A DNA stretch of 6,797 nt, taken from Acidobacteriaceae bacterium. Its GTDB lineage: Bacteria; Acidobacteriota; Terriglobia; Terriglobales; Acidobacteriaceae. This document shows positions 5,385 to 6,797 of the stretch, piece after piece. The translations under genes were made by a program, and so were the position numbers. A model generated the notes under the pieces. The model had not been told where the DNA came from. It saw only the letters and a list, made by a program, of their open reading frames with translations, and did no database searches. Location of the stretch: the NCBI GenBank assembly GCA_030040395.1, contig JASHTU010000593.1:1-6797 (forward strand). The letters are read 5' to 3'. How positions within the stretch are numbered: position 1 is the first letter of the stretch; each line of letters opens with the position of its first letter.

Positions 5385-6797
5385 TCACTGACCCGTGCTT
5401 CTTTCCCGGAGATATTCCTCCGCCGTCTGGCGCGTGAAGATGCGGCTCACTAAGGGCGGCGCGTGCGGCGGAGTTTCGGAGAAGCGAATTGCCCGCTTGA
5501 GGATGGCGACGGGCTCAGCAAGCTGCGCGTGCGTGGTGGCATAGAGTGTGGCCAGGGGCTGACCCACCTCGACCTGGGAGCCGCGCCGTGCGTGAAAAAG
5601 AATGCCCGCATGGGGATCGACGGGCTCGAACTCCAGCGGCGAAGACCTGGCGCCGGGGGTACCGGGCTTCCCGGGTTTTTCGCGGCCGGCGCCGAGTCGC
5701 TGCACCGCCCAGCCCAACGCCGTGGCGTCCATTTCCGCAATGAACCCGCTCCGCCACGCTTCGACAACTTGCGTGGCGCCGGGCTTGTGAAAGGCCGCTG
5801 GATCGTCGAAGACGCTCGCGTTGCCGCCCTGCGCCCGGACCATGTCGAAGAAGATGCGCAGCGCGGAGCCGTCCATGAGCGCCTGTTCCGCACGCTTGTA
5901 ACCAGCTTCCGGCGTCTCCGCCTGGCCCCCGAGATGAATCATCCAACCGGCGAGAATCAACGAGAGCTCGCGCAGATCGAAATTCGTCGCGGGGCTCTGG
6001 CCGGGGCGCGCGCCGCACAACAATTCCACGCTCTCGACCAGCTCGATCCAGTTGCCGGCCGCGCAACCCAGTGGTTGGTCCATGTCGGTAAGCAGCGCCA
6101 CGGCGCGGGTTCCGGCAGCCTCGGCCGTGGACACCATGAGCGCGGCCAGGTATGCGCAGTCTTCATATTCGCGCAGGAACGCGCCGGAGCCAGTTTTGAC
6201 ATCAAGCACCAGGCCGTCGAGACCGGCGGCAAGCTTCTTGCTCAGGATCGACGCGCAGATAAGTCCAGGATTCTCCACCGTGCCGGTGTGGTCGCGCAAG
6301 GCGTAAAGCACGCGGTCGGCGGGCACGAGCGCGGGCGTCTGACCTACAATCGAGGCGCCGCATCGCGCCAGGACAGCCTCAAATTCGGCGAGGGTGAGCG
6401 CGGTGCGGTAGCCGGGGATGGCTTCCAATTTGTCCAATGTCCCGCCGGTGTGGCCCAACGCGCGGCCGCTGATCATGGGCACAGCCACGCCGCATGCCGC
6501 GGCCAAAGGCGCAACCAGGAAGCTGGTCTTGTCGCCCACCCCCCCTGACGAGTGCTTATCGACGGCCTTTTTTCCCAGGCGCACGGGCGAAAATTTCTCG
6601 CCCGAATCGCGCATGGCGAGGGTGAGCGCGCGGGTCTCGTCGAGCGAAAGTCCGCGCAGGAACGCAGCCATGAGCCATGCGGCAAGTTGCTCGGGGGGAA
6701 TGGAGCCCGAGCCGGCGCCGTCGGCCAGGAATTTGATTTCGCGGGCGTCGAGCGCATGGCCGTCGCGCTTCTTGCGGATGAGATCAATGAAATGAAT
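5385..6797 (-). CDS. deoA: Thymidine/pyrimidine-nucleoside phosphorylase, 5' end outside window
   Basis: A cytoplasmic dimeric enzyme that cleaves pyrimidine nucleosides with phosphate to base and (deoxy)ribose-1-phosphate. 470 codons are visible; the frame is open to the edge, and its first residues IHFIDLIRKKRDGHAL align with the family start, so only about one or two codons are missing. An internal ATG at 6671 is not the true start, because the N-terminal helical domain continues upstream of it. Domains in order are an N-terminal helical domain (about 1-68), the phosphate/nucleoside-binding core (about 75-310) and a C-terminal domain (about 350-455). The signature SGRALGHTGGTLDKLE is intact. 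Catalytic residues equivalent to E. coli His85, Arg171, Ser186 and Lys190 are visible at 82, 168, 183 and 187. A Gly/Pro-rich segment (GREKPGKPGTPGARSS) extends a loop in the C-terminal domain. deoA and pdp specificities are not separable here. It is followed by the nucleoside transporter. Confidence 0.93.
   Translation of the reverse strand: MHFIDLIRKKRDGHALDAREIKFLADGAGSGSIPPEQLAAWLMAAFLRGLSLDETRALTLAMRDSGEKFSPVRLGKKAVDKHSSGGVGDKTSFLVAPLAAACGVAVPMISGRALGHTGGTLDKLEAIPGYRTALTLAEFEAVLARCGASIVGQTPALVPADRVLYALRDHTGTVENPGLICASILSKKLAAGLDGLVLDVKTGSGAFLREYEDCAYLAALMVSTAEAAGTRAVALLTDMDQPLGCAAGNWIELVESVELLCGARPGQSPATNFDLRELSLILAGWMIHLGGQAETPEAGYKRAEQALMDGSALRIFFDMVRAQGGNASVFDDPAAFHKPGATQVVEAWRSGFIAEMDATALGWAVQRLGAGREKPGKPGTPGARSSPLEFEPVDPHAGILFHARRGSQVEVGQPLATLYATTHAQLAEPVAILKRAIRFSETPPHAPPLVSRIFTRQTAEEYLRERSTGQ

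Noticed and set aside
5463..6548. 361-codon plus-strand open frame
   Set aside because: It is antisense to the phosphorylase, whose catalytic motifs are intact. Composition is Arg/Ala/Gly-rich with no ribosome binding site.

Overview
The window is GC-rich bacterial chromosome. Gene content, codon style and intergenic repeats suggest Acidobacteriota. The pointers are short heptamer tandems of the TCAGTGG and AGCTGAA type, and a secreted orphan protein resembling acidobacterial hypothetical proteins. This placement rests on recalled resemblance, not on a search. Four of the five genes lie on the minus strand.

Layout. Bases 1-668 hold no convincing gene. They contain an AT-rich direct repeat at the left edge, a pair of inverted repeats enclosing a strong hairpin (168-302), a 10-bp direct repeat (484-534), a hairpin downstream of glnK (579-606) and a heptamer tandem touching the glnK stop. 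Bases 669-2508 (minus) are an ammonium-uptake operon, with the Amt transporter gene first and a PII regulator gene (GlnK/GlnB family) second. A perfect 8-bp stem spans the amt stop codon between them. A 546-bp divergent region (2509-3054) separates this operon from a plus-strand gene for a secreted protein of unknown function (3055-3831). A likely intrinsic terminator serving the minus-strand gene lies at 3831-3867. Bases 3942-5195 (minus) encode a concentrative nucleoside transporter (CNT/NupC family), begun by TTG behind a near-perfect Shine-Dalgarno. Bases 5385-6797 (minus) encode a thymidine/pyrimidine-nucleoside phosphorylase that leaves the window within about one or two codons of its start.

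Function. There are two metabolic units. In the first, Amt brings in ammonium and PII senses nitrogen/energy status (2-oxoglutarate, ATP/ADP) and probably docks on Amt to close it. In the second, the CNT transporter imports nucleosides and the phosphorylase splits pyrimidine nucleosides to base plus pentose-1-phosphate, a salvage/catabolic pair. The secreted protein between them has no evident link to either.

I see no new multi-gene system here. The points most worth checking are non-coding: the stop-codon hairpin in amt-glnK, the inverted-repeat element near the left edge, the tRNA-like relic at 3845-3938, and the orphan secreted protein.
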